64,000 nucleotides of DNA from Iris pallida. Taxonomy: Eukaryota > Streptophyta > Magnoliopsida > Asparagales > Iridaceae. Location of the stretch: assembly GCA_029216955.1 (NCBI GenBank), contig JANAVB010023996.1, positions 18,613,242-18,677,241 on the forward strand, given 5' to 3'. Below the pieces are notes generated by a model. The model saw only the letters and a program-made list of their open reading frames with translations, was not told the origin of the DNA and did no database searches. Positions 8,253 to 18,245 of the stretch are shown here, one piece after another. Position 1 is the first letter of the stretch, and the number at the start of each line of letters is the position of its first letter. The position numbers were made by a program, and so were the translations under genes.

Positions 8253-10586
8253 TGTGGATTAGGGTCTGTAACACCCACGACGACCCATGAGAGTTCAGAT
8301 AAAGAATGTGACTGGCAGTCACATTCAACCGGGTTACCAACTTCTGACTCAGATACCAGCATTGGAGACATATTCAGACAAGTCCTGTCCGTCAACATGG
8401 CATTCACCGACGCTTATGAAGAAGATGAGGACATGCCTGAAATCCTCGAGCTAGAGCCGTGGGCCCAACAGTTGGATGCACAATGGGAAAAGTGGTTCGA
8501 ACTAAGAGAACCCCCTACGGAAGATGAGGTTGTACAAGTGGATCTCGGTAGCGAATCTTCTCTAAAACCGATCTTTGTCAGTAAAAGCCTAACAGACGAA
8601 GAGCGAGAATCACTACTGGAACTTGTCAAAGAATATATTGACGTGTTCGTATGGAGTTATGAAGACATGCCAGGGTTAGATCCCGATATTGCTATCCACA
8701 AACTCAACATTCGGCCAGATGCAAAGCCGGTCAAGCAACAACAGCGACGCTTCCGCCCAGGCATCATGGACGCGATCGAAGTCGAAGTCAACAAACTAAT
8801 AACCAGCAGCTTCATTCGTGAGGAGCAACATCCTGACTGGGTCGCCAACATAGTTTCGGTCTTCAAGAAGAATGGGAAGATTCGAATCTGCATCGACTTC
8901 CGCAATCTGAACGAGGCATGTCCCAAAGATGAATTCCCCCTCCCTATCACAGACATCATGATTGACAACACATGCGGCTTCGAACGTATGTCATTCATGG
9001 ATGGTTTCTCGGGGTACAACCAGATCAAGATGTCTTCCGACGACGAAAAGCACACATCATTCCGAACACTGATCGGCACGTACTGCTACACAGTCCTGCC
9101 CTTTGGTTTAAAGAATGATGGTGCCACATATCAAAAAGCTATGAGTATCATCTTCAGAGAACACTTGCGCAAGACGGTGGAGTGCTACGTTGATGACATC
9201 GCCGTCAAGAGTCGCTGTAAGGGAGACCATCTGCAGGATCTGAGAACAGTATTCGACCTGATGCGAGCGCACAATTTGAAAATAAACCCTACAAAGTCCT
9301 TCCTGGGCGTATCCAGCGGGAAATTCTTGGGTTTTATCATTACGGCCCAGGGTATCCATGTAGACCCTGAGAAGACGAAGGCAATTATGGAGATGGGTCC
9401 CCCGAGAAATCTCTGCGAACTCAGAGGCCTCCAAGGGAGGCTAGCATACATCAGGAGGTTCATTTCTAACCTCTCCGGGCGATGTCGACCATTCACCCGT
9501 CTCATGAAGAAAGGCGTCTCATTCGTATGGGACGAGGAATGTCAGCGGGCTTTCGACAGCATCAAAGAATATTTGTCGAACCCTCCAGTCCTGGTGGCTC
9601 CGGTCGCTGGAAAACTATTCCTGCTCTACGTACGAGCAATGGAACATTCCCTCGGTGCTCTGCTGGCACAAAACAATGATGCAGGCCATGAACAAGCTAT
9701 ATATTACCTCAGTCGAATGATGATTGGGCTAGAGCACCGATACACCGCTGTGGAGAAGGAATGCCTCGCCCTGGTGTTCGCCATTCAGAAGATGCAACAC
9801 TATGTTACTGGACAAACCATACATGTGATATCACGAGTCAACCCTCTCAGGGTCCTCATAACGAAACCAGAGGCACTCAGCTCCCGTCTCGCTACATGGG
9901 CAATATTGCTGTCCCCTTATCACATGATCTTCGTCCCGCAGAAGGCTGTCAAAGGTCAAGCCCTGGCAGACTTTTTGGCAGCCCACCCGGGCTCGGAGTC
10001 GTCCAGAATATATAAAGAAATCCCAGATGAGGTCGCCGACTCGCATGCAACTTCTCACGATGATATATGGCGGATGTTCTTCGATGGTGCCTCAAGAACT
10101 GGACCCAAGGGCAACATCATCGTCGGAGTCGGGGTGGTGCTGGTTTCTCCTTCCGGGTTGGTGATCAATCGCGCTTACTCTCTCACGGAGCCCAGCTCTA
10201 ACAATGTGGCCGAGTACAACGCTTTGGTCATTGGCCTCCAACTTACAAAAGAGCTGGGGGTAGAATATCTTGAAGCATACGGCGATTCTCAGTTAATCGT
10301 CAATCAGATCTGGGGCTCATACGAGGTCCGCCATGAAGACATGATCCCCTATCACCAAATAGCGATCAACATTATTTCGTCATTCGAAGGGTTCTTCATC
10401 GAACATGTTCCCAGACTCCGAAATATCGAAGCTGATGCCCTAGCTGGCCTTGCTGCTTCCCTAGCAGTGCCAAATCATGCTCATCAATCAGTAGACGTGA
10501 TAGGCCACGAACTGGTCTGTCCCAAGAACAACGTTCAGTTTATGGCGAGTTATTCCGCCCAGACGATTGACGATGTCTCAGATTAG
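8253..10586 (+). CDS. Tat1 reverse transcriptase, RNase H and second RNase H
   Basis: The longest intact piece is 729 codons from the ATG at 8397, with in-frame sequence back to 8253. The RT shows IRICIDFRNLNEACPKDEFP, VLPFGLKN and the catalytic ECYVDD near residues 261-266. The connection and first RNase H follow (LYVRAMEHSLGALLAQ, TAVEKECLALVFAI). A second RNase H begins near residue 558 (MFFDGASRTGPKGN, NNVAEYNALVIGLQ, GDSQLIVNQ, ADALAGLA); this archaeal-type domain marks Tat/Ogre elements. Together they copy RNA into DNA and remove the RNA strand. All catalytic motifs I can see are intact. The frame stops at TAG 10584-10586, exactly between RNase H and integrase, and coding resemblance continues past it. 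Tat2 has TAG at the same place. Confidence 0.92.
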   Translation, partial: CGLGSVTPTTTHESSDKECDWQSHSTGLPTSDSDTSIGDIFRQVLSVNMAFTDAYEEDEDMPEILELEPWAQQLDAQWEKWFELREPPTEDEVVQVDLGSESSLKPIFVSKSLTDEERESLLELVKEYIDVFVWSYEDMPGLDPDIAIHKLNIRPDAKPVKQQQRRFRPGIMDAIEVEVNKLITSSFIREEQHPDWVANIVSVFKKNGKIRICIDFRNLNEACPKDEFPLPITDIMIDNTCGFERMSFMDGFSGYNQIKMSSDDEKHTSFRTLIGTYCYTVLPFGLKNDGATYQKAMSIIFREHLRKTVECYVDDIAVKSRCKGDHLQDLRTVFDLMRAHNLKINPTKSFLGVSSGKFLGFIITAQGIHVDPEKTKAIMEMGPPRNLCELRGLQGRLAYIRRFISNLSGRCRPFTRLMKKGVSFVWDEECQRAFDSIKEYLSNPPVLVAPVAGKLFLLYVRAMEHSLGALLAQNNDAGHEQAIYYLSRMMIGLEHRYTAVEKECLALVFAIQKMQHYVTGQTIHVISRVNPLRVLITKPEALSSRLATWAILLSPYHMIFVPQKAVKGQALADFLAAHPGSESSRIYKEIPDEVADSHATSHDDIWRMFFDGASRTGPKGNIIVGVGVVLVSPSGLVINRAYSLTEPSSNNVAEYNALVIGLQLTKELGVEYLEAYGDSQLIVNQIWGSYEVRHEDMIPYHQIAINIISSFEGFFIEHVPRLRNIEADALAGLAASLAVPNHAHQSVDVIGHELVCPKNNVQFMASYSAQTIDDVSD

Positions 10587-11839
10587 AGACAGCCATTCAT
10601 TGACTTCGTCGTCTACGACATCCTGCCCGAAAACCCAAAGGAGGCTACTTCCATCAGAAGGCGTTCTCTCAGATTTTTCTATGATACGGAGACGAAAATA
10701 TTGTATCGGCGATCCTACGATGGGTTATTGCTTCGGTGTCTGTCAAATGTAGAAGCCAAAGAAGCCGTACATAAAGCTCATGACGGTGTCTCCGGGCCCA
10801 TCAGCATGGACCCAAATTATAGGACCGTCTCCGCCGAATGGGCTACTACTAGCCCACGATGGTAGCAGATGCGATAGATTATGCAAGAAAGTGCAAGGCT
10901 TGCCAAGTCCACGCAGACTTCATCCACCAACCATCCGAATTTCTACATCCGACAGTGGCATCCAGGCCATTCGAAGCATGGGAGATGGATATCATTGGTC
11001 CAATCACTCCACCTTCCTCCGGAGGACATCGTTTCATACTTGCGATCACGGATTACTTCTCCAAATGGGCGGAAGCTATCCCACTTGCAGAAGTGATGAC
11101 TTCAAACGTGATCAGCTTCCTCAAGCATCACGTCATCTATCGCTTTGGACTGCCCCGAAGGATCATCCACGATAATGGTCTGCAGTTTACAAGCCACGTC
11201 TTCTATCAGTTTTGCGAGAAGCACAGAATTCAGAATGTTGCTTCGACACCATACAATCCAGCAGCAAATGGATTGGCAGAAGCATTCAACAAAACCATCA
11301 TCAAGTTACTCAAAAAGTTCGTATCTTCCAACAAACGTGACTGGAACGAGAAGCTTGGTGAATGCTTATGGACATACCGTACCACGGTCCGAACGGCCAC
11401 AGGGAATACGCCATTCTCTCTGGTGTACGGGAGTGATGCAGTTCTCCCATTGGAGACTCAAATACCCTCACTCTGTATCGCTCTTACTTACCAATTAACG
11501 ACGGATGATAACTACCGTCGCCGACTGCAAGAATTGGAGGCCTTAAATGAAAAGCGTCTCTTTGCTCAGCAACGAATCGAGCTATACCAAGCACGCATCT
11601 CTGGAGCCTTCAACAAGAAGGTCAAAATCAGAACATTCCAAGTAGGTGATCTCGTTCTGGCAGTCAGGAGGCCGATGGTCATGACTCACAAGACCGCCGG
11701 CAAGTTCCAGCCAAAGTGGGAAGGCCTATTCATCATCGAGGCTGTATTCTCCAACGGTGCTTACCGCCTCACAAAACAAAATAGAGACTTGCTCATGTTG
11801 CCCGTCAACGGCAAGTTCTTGAAAAAATATTATGTCTGA
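10587..11839 (+). pseudogene. Tat1 integrase
   Basis: The N-terminal region (RQPFIDFVVYDILPENP, RRRSLRFFYD) continues the RT frame to about 10800, where a frameshift moves it to the frame of 10859. Before the long open part that frame has TAG at 10820 and 10850; the latter stands where YYWPTM has Trp. The zinc-binding CKACQ follows. The core shows MDIIGP (first Asp), IIHDNG (second Asp) and NGLAEAFNKT (Glu), so the DDE triad is intact. The C-terminal domain (RTFQVGDLVLAVRRPM, KFQPKWEG, LPVNGKFLKKYYV) ends at 11839 without a chromodomain, as expected for Tat. Integrase joins the cDNA to host DNA. The upstream breaks imply it is not made from this copy. Confidence 0.85.
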
Positions 11840-12140
11840 ACGACATTCCAGATCATCGAGTCATGTACCCGCTGGTACCTCTGAACTCACCCTCACAACC
11901 TTCCAGATTTTTGAGTCATATACCCACTGGTACCTCTGAACTCACCCTCACAACATCCCAGATTATCAAGTCATATACCCGCTAGTACCGCTGAACTCAC
12001 ATCCACAATATCTCATATCATTAAGTCATGTACCCGCTGGTACCGCTGAACTCACATATCTACAATATTCCAAATCATCGAGTCATGTACCTGCTGGTGC
12101 CTCTGAACTCACATCCCGGTCACTCTGTCAGATAGTAAGT
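11840..12140 (+). repeat. 55-bp tandem repeats after Tat1 integrase
   Basis: About five to six units of 55-57 bp, each with GTCATGTACCCGCTGGTACC and CTGAACTCAC, start near 11858, 11913, 11968, 12023 and 12080, with a decayed one at 12135. They are non-coding and diverged by roughly 10-20 percent. Confidence 0.88.
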
Positions 12141-13116
12141 CATGTATGATCATACCTCTGAACTTTCTTCCTGGAAGAGATCCTCCCTCATGATCCACTA
12201 CCCGCACTCCCCTGTGCACAAAAAGGGTAACATATCCACAAATTTCCGAAACGGGCATATCCTCATTACCTCTGAGTCGTTCCACTTCCGCCAAAAACAA
12301 ATCACCCCTTACGTAGAACTTCCATGTCCTCATTACCTCTTAGTCGTTCTATGTACTCCCTCTTCTTTGAGCCCACTCCTGCCATGTCCTCATTACCTCT
12401 GAGTGGGAAGGCTCCGTCGAAGAAACCTTCATACTTGCCACGTCCTCATTACCTCTGAGTAAGTATGTCGATTCTCTTTCAACCTATTATCTGTACCCAC
12501 AACCGGAGTACGACAAGAATAAAAGGTAGGTCCACAAATGTCCTCTGTTGACCATAAATAGCCTCCGTTGAATTCACTCCTGCCATGACCTCATTACCTC
12601 TGAGTAGGAAGATTCTACGGTAAAACCCTCAACTTGCCATGTCCTCATTACCTCTGAACAAGTATGTTGGTTCCCTTTTCATCCTATTATCCGTATCCTA
12701 AACCAGGGTACGCCAAGGATAATAGGCCCACAAATATCCTTTGCTGAGTTTCTTAGCACAAGCCCACCATCGCTCATCATGCCCCGGGAGCCTAGCTGCT
12801 CTACGACATTCTTTTTTTCGATACCAGGAGCATCCATGACTACTTTGCCATGACGGTTCTATGTATCCCCAACCAAACTTGTTACCCGTACCTAAAACCA
12901 AGGTATGCCATGGGTAGCAGGTCCACAAACAAGTCCCCCATGCGGGGCAAACACCACCATCATATTACAGGCACAACAAGCAATACAAATGAAGGGTAGA
13001 ATGGAAAGTACTCTTTAGTTGAAGGAAGAAAAAAGTATTACATCTTTTGGGACCACGTCCCTCTCTCAAAAAAAAGAAAAAGAAAAAGAAAGGAAACAAA
13101 AAGAAGAAAAGGCCGA
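12141..13116 (+). repeat. Tat1 spacer with CCTCATTACCTCTGA repeats and hairpins
   Basis: No sense gene is visible. The word CCTCATTACCTCTGA recurs at least six times between about 12250 and 12660, usually preceded by CATGT or CACGT and spaced irregularly. Tat2 has a matching series (CCATATTACCTCTGA type, 38640-39040) at the same place. Around 12684-12724 a 10-bp inverted repeat (CCTATTATCC / GGATAATAGG) encloses about 21 bases. Related but less perfect versions lie near 12482-12530 and 12878-12925. An A-rich tract occupies 13060-13110. The antisense gene starts its coding end at 13117. Confidence 0.75.
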
Positions 13117-16100
13117 CTATGGTTCGGCATTACACAACTCCAAGAGACGGTTTTTCACCAAGGCAGTCCCCCACTCAAGCCTCTGTTTATCTCGGCGCTT
13201 GGCCTCTTGGGACAACTGCTCTACGTCATTCAAATACATATACACCTGCCAGTTGTTCTCTATCTTCTTTAGGGCAAGTTCTAGATTGGCAGAGGCCCTA
13301 CTAAGCTTGTCAGCCTCCTGAATGGCAATCCCTTTCTCAGTACGGGCAGCTTCGAGCTCGGACTCCAGGAAGGCCAGCTTTCTTTGGAGCTCGAGGATCT
13401 GTTCCCGGGTATCGGTTACCCCACGGGAGGCATCCGCTTCCTGAGTCGTGCAATCTTCAGTTCGACGGCTCCATTGATCGTACAACCGAGTTAGATCCCG
13501 GCGGTCCTTCAATATAGCCGGCTTGAGCGACTCCCGGGCAATCATCACCTTCTCCACCGCGGTAACAAGGAAATTGTGCTCTTGTTTTATCACCGCGGGT
13601 AAATCAGCCTGTTGTAGCCTGCGAAACTGGGCCACGAGACGATCAGCTTCTAACAATTTAGGCTCCAGAAGTGTAGCCAGTTCTCCTCCACCAGGGAGTG
13701 TTCTAAGGATATTGATCTGCCCGCTGGCGCATTGACGGGCCAGAGTAAAGGGAGTCCCCTTTCTACAGCTGCCTCGATCCCCCTCTTCAGGTGGCGGTGG
13801 AAACTGTCGACCACATCCTGGGACACCTCATCCAAAACCTCTGTGGAGGACGGCGTCAGAGGGAGTGTGGCAGGCAGTACCGAAGAAGTAGCCTCAGAAC
13901 TGACCGTCCCCGCCACCAAGGAAGCAAATTCTGTGCAGAAAGATGCTTGAATAGCGGCTAGCTCCTCTTCCGCCGCCCAAAGAGCTTGGATGCTTGGCAG
14001 GGCAGAAAGGTTAACCCCCGAAACTATATTCGCAGCTATATTCACGGCAGAGGGCGCAGGAAGCATTGTTCCTTGCCCTAGCTGTACTGCTATCTGGGCT
14101 CTCGAACTCGACCTAGATGGAGGCCCCTCCATGCAGGGAGGAGGCACATGTGCTTCCATCAGATCCCCTCTGGTGGGGTCTTCCCCAGCAACATCCGTCA
14201 CCGACAATAAAGGGGTAGGACCTGAACGTCCAAAGCAACCATTAATCGACGTAACCCGAAGGATAGGATGATGGAGTAAATAGGTTTCTTCATAAGTTAA
14301 GGTTTGACTTGTCTTACCAGGAGAAGAGCATGGAGGTTGTGGCTCGTTCACAGCTGGCGTATTTTCTCCATCCACGGCTTCCGATCCGAATTCAACGGGT
14401 CTCTCTGTCACGGCCATCCCTGAAAGGGAGCCAGCCAGGACAGTGTTATCCTGTTGAAGTTCAGATGTCTCAGGAACGGGTGCAGTAGAACCCCCATCCT
14501 CCTGAGTTGAGGTCACAGCAAGGTGAGACTCCTCGACCACCTCCGAAAGAACCCCAGCAGCAATGATATCAGTGCACACATCACTGACCAGATGGGACAA
14601 GATCGTATCGACCTCGGCAATCGGGTCCTGAGGAACAAACTCATCTGACGCCTATAAAGAATAAAAGAAAAAACGATTAGGCCATAACATAGAAGAAGAA
14701 AGAAGGAGGTAGTTGAAACTTAAATCACCTCAGAAACAACGTCAACATCATCAATAAACAGCCTGCGACGTCTTACCGCAGCATGCTTTATGGAATAGGT
14801 TCGGCCATCAGCGGTAGTTACGCGCCTGCTTCGCTTACGCGAAGGACCGGGCACGACAGATAGTTGATCCTCCACCACCTCATCAGGCCAAGTATGCGGC
14901 TGACCCACCACCCCTTCATCCGGCATAATCGGGAGCTGATTCCCAACTTCCTCGTCAGAAGAATAAGACGAGTCATTGGCATCTTGCTCATCATCCTCCT
15001 CGTCCACCGTAGTAGACTCTGAGTCCGGCGCAGGAACCCTGTTCGCCCCTCTCTTCCTTTTCTTAGATCCCTCGGGCTTCTCGGCCAGGCCAGTGCCAGC
15101 AATGAAGCTAGTACTCATGTCAAAATTGACAGGTAGCTTGCTCGCTGCAACGTGATAAAGGGCCGCCATGTACAAAATATCCTCTGCCGTCTTAGCATCA
15201 GGGATCAAGAAGCCAGCCCGGGTATGGACCGTATTGTAATAATGCCAAGCCCGGATGCCATCGAGTACGCTGCCCTCAGAGCCCAGGCAAGCGCTGGGAC
15301 AATCAAGGAATAGCTGACTATATCCGAATTGACGGGAAAATCTACTGGGCAGATAAGGCACTAAGTATACGTTATTTCGGTAATGATATACTAAGTGCGC
15401 AGGGCGAATATTGCGCAGCCAAAGAAGCATCTTCTCAGATAAAAGTTGGGAAGGATCAACACCATCAACGTGTACTCCCTTCACTTCTCTAGTGGTAAAT
15501 TGAGGAAGGGAGACAAAAAATTCGGGCCCGTCAACTCTCGCCAACGCCCTTCGGCAGGCCGGCATGGTATCATGCTCCCAAGGCTGATGACGGTATTGGA
15601 AAAGGAAGGCGTCATCATCAGTTACACCATCTTCAGAGCCCGGTCTCATCAAGGACCGGTAATGCATCAATAACCACCGCATAAGGTAATGGTATGGTAG
15701 TTCTATCCGTTTAAAGTCCATCGTCGTATCGCGAGCAATGACTTTAGACGAAAATGTGCGGAGGCCGTGGTGTATGCTACACACTATAGCCGAAAGAAGG
15801 GCCAGTCTGACTTTGAAGACCAGCTTCACAGCTGGAAGAATGAAGTGGCGGCTGATCTTTTCAGTAGAACCTGCCCCTCCTGAGACTACGCAATTCCGTA
15901 GCCACACCATCAAGAACCCGGCCAAAGGTGCTTTTTCAGACATCTCCCGGGTACCGTAGTAGAAATAACTGAAGGAGTCAGTACGACTCCCAAATCTGTC
16001 GCGTTTGGACCTCGACCTTTTTGCATTCAACTTCAGGTCCCTTATCTCCGCTTGGATTTGAGGACGCTGAGAAGAAACCCGGCCGGAAGGACTAAATTTG

Positions 16101-17814
16101 AAAAGATACGCGACCCAAGCCGGGGTATGAGGGGCGGTCCCTTCCGAACTATTCTCCTTCTTAATAGCAGCCTGGTGACAGATGCTATGGTGGCACAAAA
16201 GTTCCCGATACACAGCGACGAAACCCGAGAACCGTCGATCCAGATCGTCGAATTCCTCGTTCGTTGGAGTGTATACTTCAAAAGCCTCGCCTCCCCACGG
16301 CAGCTTAGAAACAGCGTGCATTTCATGGAGGGCAAGGCCCAACTCTCCTCCGGGCACAAAGAAAGTCCTTGTGTGCCGGTTATACATCTCCAAAAGTTCC
16401 ATAAATAAAGGCTTGTTAATGGACAACCCGTAATAGGTGCCCCGGATGGCGTAGTAGAGATCAATCTCCCGAAAGAATTCCCCGTAGTTCCTTAGGATCC
16501 AGGAGGTAAGATTGGTCCCTGTAGGAATGGGATTTATCCAATTCACCAGCGACAACCTGCCCACAGGATAAGACCCCTTACGAGCGAGTTGAATCAGAAA
16601 GGTATCAGCTCGAGTAAAAGTAAAGTTGGGACCCGTCACGTTTATAAAAGTACCAGGAAGCAGCCCCATCACACTCCAACTAACTGATTCCTTGCCCGTA
16701 CTTGCTGACCCTGTACGCCTATTATAGTGGATATTGCCCACGAACATCCCCGACTGGGTAGGAGTTAGGGAGCCCGCCATTCTCCTACTCAACGGTACCA
16801 TGTTAAACCATGAGAGGGGAAAATACTGCTCCATCTCGGGAATGTGGATCTCCACCCCGTCCACAGTAAAGTCCTAATTCTCAGAGACGTCCAGCAATCG
16901 GGAGTTCTTTATGGAGAAGGCATCCCCGAAGAGAAAGGTCGGTTTCAGATATTCTCCGTCCAGTTTCCCCGAATTCATCATAGAACAAAAGAAGTGGAAA
17001 GGTTGGTTGGTAATGGCAGCCACCCTCTCCCTAGGTTCATTAGTGGGAAGCTGGTCCATTATCTGTCGAATTAAGCTGTCGAGCCGCACGCCCACGACAA
17101 ATTGAGCTGAACCCACAAGAGGCTCTCCTGCCGGGTTGGTTGGGAGGTTCACTAGAAAAGGACAAAAGAGAAACAGGATTAAAAAATGGTTAAAGCGAAA
17201 TCACTGAACGAATCTCGAAAAGAAGTTCCTACGAGCCTATGCGGTTTGGATCAACGAAGCCTTATGCGGCTCAATTTTAACTGGGCTTCAGATAGCACGG
17301 CTTCAGGGGAGCTTATACGATTCAGGTCAAACGCAGCCTCATGCAGTCCAAATCAGATGGGTGTTCCATATGACACTGGTGCGATAGCTTATGCGGATCA
17401 GTTGAACATATGTGGTTCTAACAGAAGAGCTTATGCGGCGCTAAATGCTATGCGGTTCAATTTGTCAGAAACATATGCGGCTTCGATCAAAGGAGACTTC
17501 ATACGGCTCATATCCGGAGACTCAAATCCTTCTCATGCGGCTCAAACATAGGGTATCACCTATGCAGCTCGGATATGAGATGGTCATGCGGCCCATATAG
17601 CATATACGGCTCCATCATGGTCAAACTTGGGATGAGGGCTTGTGCATAAATATGCAACAGAGCCATGGGTTCTTAGGATTCAAAATGTCCAAATGCAACC
17701 CTTACCATTAAAAGCAGGACGGACATCAGGGTGCACTTCGAGCACGACGGCTGACGAGGAAGCCGCCTTCTTCCCCTTCGCAGCAGCAACGACATTAGAA
17801 GATTTGGGGGCCAT
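13117..17814 (-). CDS. Antisense gene of Tat1 (aORF), three exons, two breaks
   Basis: Read on the minus strand: exon 1 is 17814-17706 (starts MAPKSSNVVAAAKGKK), exon 2 is 17151-14729, exon 3 is 14651-13117. Both junctions have GT-AG borders and keep the frame. Exon 2 encodes a ~800-residue globular region (IPEMEQYFPLSWFNMVPL; GELGLALHEMHAVSKLPWGG; YTPTNEEFDDLDRRF). Its tail is acidic with basic clusters (KKRKRG, RKRSRR) that look like nuclear signals. Exon 3 is low-complexity, then a coiled coil (QILELQRKLAFLESELEAA). Antisense ORFs here are known in Tat elements and have been linked to the putative gypsy-type transposon/plant mobile domain families; I cannot verify the domain. Breaks are an in-frame TAG at 16876-16874 and a one-base shift near 13770. 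Function is unknown; nuclear action is inferred. Confidence 0.8.
14652..14728 (-). other. Intron 2 of the antisense gene
   Basis: This is 77 bp on the minus strand, with donor GAG|GTGATT and acceptor TTCTTTATAG. The unspliced frame stops six bases into the intron. Splicing joins VSE to ASDEFVPQDP and continues the exon 3 frame. The T-rich stretch before the acceptor supports it. Confidence 0.78.
17152..17705 (-). other. Intron 1 of the antisense gene
   Basis: On the minus strand the donor is AATG|GTAAGG. The acceptor is a long pyrimidine tract ending TTTTCTAG. The intron is 554 bp and interrupts a codon after its first base; joining restores the frame into NLPTNPAGEP. The intron is filled with ATGCGGCT-type words in the plus-strand orientation (17230-17605). 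Confidence 0.75.
17230..17605 (+). repeat. ATGCGG word array within intron 1 of the antisense gene
   Basis: About fifteen ATGCGGCT-like words occur every 20-30 bp, only some exact. Variants include ATGCGGTT, ATGCGGAT, ATACGGCT, ATGCAGCT and ATGTGGTT. They run in the same orientation as the LTR arrays. ORF 17186-17551 is a by-product of this array. Confidence 0.82.
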
Positions 17815-17912
17815 GTTTGACGATCGGAGAAGGAAAATGAGGAAAGAAAGGCAAGACAGCAATAGTTGAACGAAGGAGAAAGTAAAGAAATCCCCCCGAC
17901 CGTACTCATCCA

Positions 17913-17920
17913 TATTTATA
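17913..17920 (-). promoter_or_regulatory. TATA box of the antisense gene
   Basis: TATAAATA on the minus strand lies about 100 nt before the exon 1 ATG. A pyrimidine-rich leader without other ATGs in good context follows. It would give the antisense gene a promoter separate from the LTR. Confidence 0.65.
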
Positions 17921-18109
17921 AACAAAAGTGAGGCATTTCGATCCCCATGCATACACGAAGACCGACTCTTCGGTTATCAAGGTGAGCCGCCGAAAATGAA
18001 AGCCAAACTCCTCGGATCCCGTACCGAAAAGTAGCCTTTAAAGCTGACAACAAATCAACAGCATTTAATGCAAAAGATTGCCATACGTGGCAATGATGAT
18101 GTGGCCGAA

Positions 18110-18245
18110 AGTCTCCTGCGGCTAAGCCCTCCATGCGGCTGAAACATCCATGCGGCCAGGACTTCATATGCGGCCAGAAGAATACAACCATGCTTCTTAT
18201 TCAAAGTATTTCAATTTTGCAAATTGAAAACTTTGAAGGGGGTCT
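18110..18245 (+). other. Pre-LTR segment with ATGCGGCT words and polypurine tract
   Basis: Four words (CTGCGGCT, ATGCGGCT, ATGCGGCC, ATGCGGCC) lie between about 18116 and 18178. The polypurine tract TTTGAAGGGGG is at 18232-18242, and the LTR follows at 18246. Confidence 0.8.
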
